NCBI RefSeq assembly: GCF_026151205.1
Contig: NC_087073.1
Location: 16,883,837-16,947,836 of the forward strand
DNA: 64,000 nucleotides
From: Bolinopsis microptera
Lineage: Eukaryota; Ctenophora; Tentaculata; Lobata; Bolinopsidae
Reading direction: 5' to 3'
Made by a program: the position numbers and the translations under genes. The notes under the pieces were generated by a model, which ran no database searches, was not told the DNA's origin, and saw only the letters and a list, made by a program, of their open reading frames with translations. Below are positions 61,356 to 64,000 of the stretch, piece after piece; within the stretch, counting starts at the first letter, position 1; the number at the start of each line of letters is the position of its first letter.

Positions 61356-61735
61356 CTGTCCGACAGCGACATCTGTCCGACTCAGGGCCGTACCAGAAAA
61401 AAACGACATCTCGAAATTGTGATCTGATTTCAATACGACACATTTCCAATTAGAGACATGATCTGAACTGTTACTTGCTAATTTGTATTACGTAACATTT
61501 CCAATTTGAGATATGATCTGAGCCATATTTTACTACCGTACCATAGTTTATTTTCATTTGATGTCGATAAATTGGGAGCAGGACTGTAGAACGGGGGACT
61601 CTAGAGCGGGGGACTCTAGAGTGGGGGACTGTAGGGAAATTACAATATGATCCGAAATTCGGACAGATGTCGCCAAAAAAGACATCTGTCCGAAATCCCT
61701 AATTCGGCTGTCGGACAGATGTCGCTGTCGGACAG
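61356..61735. mobile_element. 380-bp MITE with CTGTCCGACAGCGACATC ends
   Basis: 61356-61380 and 61711-61735 are exact inverse repeats of 25 bp. Inside are further CGGACAGATGTCG copies in both orientations, a doubled ACATTTCCAATT/ATGATCTGA unit and the GGGGGACTCTAGAG satellite. No coding capacity. Confidence 0.85.
61580..61635. repeat. GGGGGACTCTAGAGC short satellite
   Basis: About three and a half 15-bp units within the 61.4-kb MITE. Confidence 0.8.
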
Positions 61736-62649
61736 ATGTCGCCCAATCAAATGAAAACTCCAAATGAAAGCTGTGCTCTGGATGGCATTTTTGTCAATAA
61801 ATCTCAAACCTATGTCGTGTGGAGAGTTTTGAATAAAAAGATGATTGAAAACGTTAGCGTTTTCGCTCACGCGTAAAACTTGCTCACAGTTATTGTTAAT
61901 GGTGGCAGTCATAGTTGGTTCGTGCGTTACTTTTCAAGGAAAAGTGCGTTTAGTTCGTGAAGATTTTTTCGTGCGTTTAAGTGCGGTAAAGTGTGTTAGT
62001 GTTACGTGCGTCTGCCTTTAAGTTTACATTACGAGGATAACGAATTTAAAAATTCTTCATTCCTACATCTTACTAAGGTAGTGTAAAAGAGAACTACCAC
62101 GTGCAGCTGCACCAGTCTTTTCAGATGTACTGATATTGCGCAGATTACCGTGGATATATAAAAGTTTCTCCACTTTTTCCGTGCCTCTCGAGATCCCTCC
62201 CCCCTCCTGCTTAAAAAACATTCATATGCTTATTACTTTATTATCCTAATAGATCATAGAAACAAAATAGTTTGGTGTTCTCAAACATGTGTAAATTACA
62301 AGGTGAGATCCAGTGGCCACCCAAAACTGTAAAAATCAATTTAAAACATAAATATCGAAAGTAATAAATTATTGAAAAGTTTTGTTCATGAATTTACTTC
62401 AAATCAACATTTAGTCTAGAAATCTAAAAATCTAGCAACCAATTTCAATCAAATGGCTGATGACTAACTTTTTAAGTTTTTAGTAGAGCAAGGTCATACT
62501 AGCCCGAATTTAAGTCATGATCTCATTAATTCGCCCCCTCATTGTTACTTCACTTTCGTGGCTTGTTTAACTCTGATGCTGTTGCTGATGTCATGATTTA
62601 CTCTTCTTATCCGGAAACTGACAATACTGTCACTATAACGCTAGCACTG
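61736..62649. other. Intergenic, downstream of the sulfatase gene
   Basis: Likely contains the sulfatase 3' UTR. No further feature is supported. Confidence 0.4.
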
Positions 62650-63862
62650 TCACACTTCAGTTGAGTTCAACAGCCATGGTGTCCAAACATCATCTTTCTT
62701 AGCTTCTTCGTTTTGATCCTCGAAAAACTTAGGCTCCACGGGCTTATGGTTTCGGTTTGAGTATGTTCTCAGGGTTTCATAAAGTTCGTCTGTCTCGGCG
62801 CTGAAGCGCCAGGATAAGTCGTTGCTCTCAGTCACATCCCAGGAGAGATCAAAAAGCAATTTATCTTTAGTCATGCAGTCCAGGTTGAGGCACTTCAGCG
62901 GGTCTGCAGCGTATTTTGTCTGGGTCTCTGCGTAGGCACGCATCTGCTGGCTAATGTTGGGGCTGATTTTGTAGTAGCTTGCATTTACCACTATATCTTC
63001 GTTCTGGATGGAATTGTCCTGGGAGGTTGAAAGCTGGTTAAGTATCTTAATAGGGGTGATGAAATTTGGTGGTGAGTCTAGACTATAAAGCATTATTCAG
63101 TGGTTCTAAAGGATGATTTAACATGGAGGGCGTTCAGTTTAATCTGCAGGTATTTATAGAGTTATAGTAACAGCATCAACTATCTTCAATCTAATAAATT
63201 GTTTCGTCAGGTACTTTTAATAAAGTTAATAAATTCATTTCTAAGATTATTCCCCTCTTAAAAGTAAACTCAAAGTTCGGAATACGGCTATCAGTGTCAG
63301 ACGACGAGATAAAATTGATTTTAATAATTGGTCTCAAATTTAGCATTAAATATTAATTAATATATATCAAGAAGGAGAAGAGTATGTTGCCTCTGGCTCA
63401 ATTATATTCACAGTTAAACTTTAGTTTTGCAATATGCTGTAAGAAGAGTTCTGTAGGATCCTATAACTAAAAAAGGCGTGGGCGTCGCCCAACTGGAAAA
63501 TAATATACATAAAACAGGGCGGGTCGGATTGTCAATGGTGTAAGGTTACCATTTGGCTGAATTTGATTGGCGCAACTGCAAAAATTCTCCTATGCCCTAA
63601 AAAATAGCCCCTGCATTTTTTTTGCGCGACAGTGAACTGAACCGGATTAAATTTGCAGTCGGTTCCTAAAACACATAAATAAAACTAACATCAATGAGAG
63701 GGTAGACTTGGTCGAAGTCCATGAAGGCAGCCTTCCCAACAATAAGCTTATATTTGCCCTTAATGATAGCTGCCTGGTTGAAGACAGGGTCAATGTCTAA
63801 TACCACGTGGTCGCGAGGAGCCTCTGCTTTCTGGGTCTCATCCAGCAGCTGTTTGAATGTCT
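62650..63862 (-). CDS. Arylsulfatase-like protein, C-terminal exons, incomplete
   Basis: Upstream exon 63862-63690 encodes FKQLLDETQKAEAP, HVVLDIDPVFNQAAII and KGKYKLIVGKAAF. The LDIDP-(x)n-A-(x)n-GKYKLI arrangement is that of the C-terminal part of arylsulfatases B/I/J, where hNIDP and GdWKL occur. The terminal exon, from about 63082 to 62650, encodes LLFDLSWDVTESNDLS, a helical stretch with ETLRTYSNRN, and ends DDVWTPWLLNSTEV, matching the usual FDL-x-D-P-E-N block and terminal W-x-PW. These enzymes hydrolyse sulfate esters in the lysosome or outside the cell. The two exons do not join in phase, so a small exon between them is probably missing from this model. The catalytic N-terminal part lies beyond the window. 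Confidence 0.62.
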
Positions 63863-64000
63863 CTGGACAATTGGGGAAGTTAAAATATATTTATCGGTAA
63901 CCAATCGCTGTCTTTAAATGGTGATGATTAAATTTCGGGAGCATCATGAACAAGGATTGTGGCCTTAACTCAATTTATGGGAAAGTCGCAAAACGGGTGC
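63863..64000. other. Intron of the sulfatase gene at window end
   Basis: Upstream of the exon acceptor (minus strand). The rest of the gene should continue beyond this edge. Confidence 0.5.

Overview
The window is nuclear DNA of an AT-rich, repeat-rich metazoan. Genes have introns with GT-AG borders, and candidate AATAAA polyadenylation signals lie downstream of several. The proteins (TTLL12, mitochondrial elongation factor G2, snurportin-1, a seven-transmembrane receptor, a sulfatase) are animal-type. The mix of Penelope-like, Tx1/L1-like, CR1-like and RNase H-bearing non-LTR retroelements with many MITEs suggests a non-vertebrate animal such as a cnidarian or another marine invertebrate. 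I cannot fix the species.

Layout. 0.5-1.2 kb: fragment of an unrecognised gene split by a TTATTATCCACTA-type satellite. 2.7-4.6 kb (+): TTLL12 in a single open exon. 5.2-7.6 kb (+): GFM2 in two exons, the first recovered here and carrying the mitochondrial presequence and the start of the P-loop. 8.9-15.9 kb (+): SNUPN, seven exons in frame (278 codons). Intron 4 contains six 65-bp copies of the end of exon 4 with its 5' splice site. Intron 5 holds a 5'-truncated RNase H-bearing LINE with an 8-bp target-site duplication. 17.5-20.8 kb (-): a five-exon rhodopsin-like receptor. 20.8-33 kb: gene-poor, with large minisatellites at 25.9 and 29.2 kb.

33.35-39.43 kb: a nested transposon. A 5,586-bp element with nearly identical long terminal inverted repeats, 5'-AG/CT-3' ends and a 6-bp GAAGTG target duplication sits inside the left terminal repeat of a MITE-like element. 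The other arm of that MITE shows what the empty site looked like. The large element carries a C2H2 zinc-finger ORF, a LINE fragment shared by both arms, a tRNA-derived SINE and GCATATAAT-type arrays. No transposase or polymerase is visible.

42.4-44.7 kb (+): an ankyrin-type gene whose exons C and D do not join in frame. Its intron carries a very long TG tract. 45.3-50.6 kb: retroelement cluster on the minus strand (Tx1/L1-like reverse transcriptase, a separate ORF1-type protein) with MITEs. 50.3-54.6 kb: several short-period satellites, one bounded by terminal inverted repeats. 56.6-57.3 kb (+): GIY-YIG endonuclease end of a Penelope-like element. 60-61.7 kb: two hairpin or MITE elements. 62.6-63.9 kb (-): 3' end of an arylsulfatase-like gene running off the window.

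The host genes look like unrelated housekeeping and signalling loci. No operon-like or functional cluster is evident.
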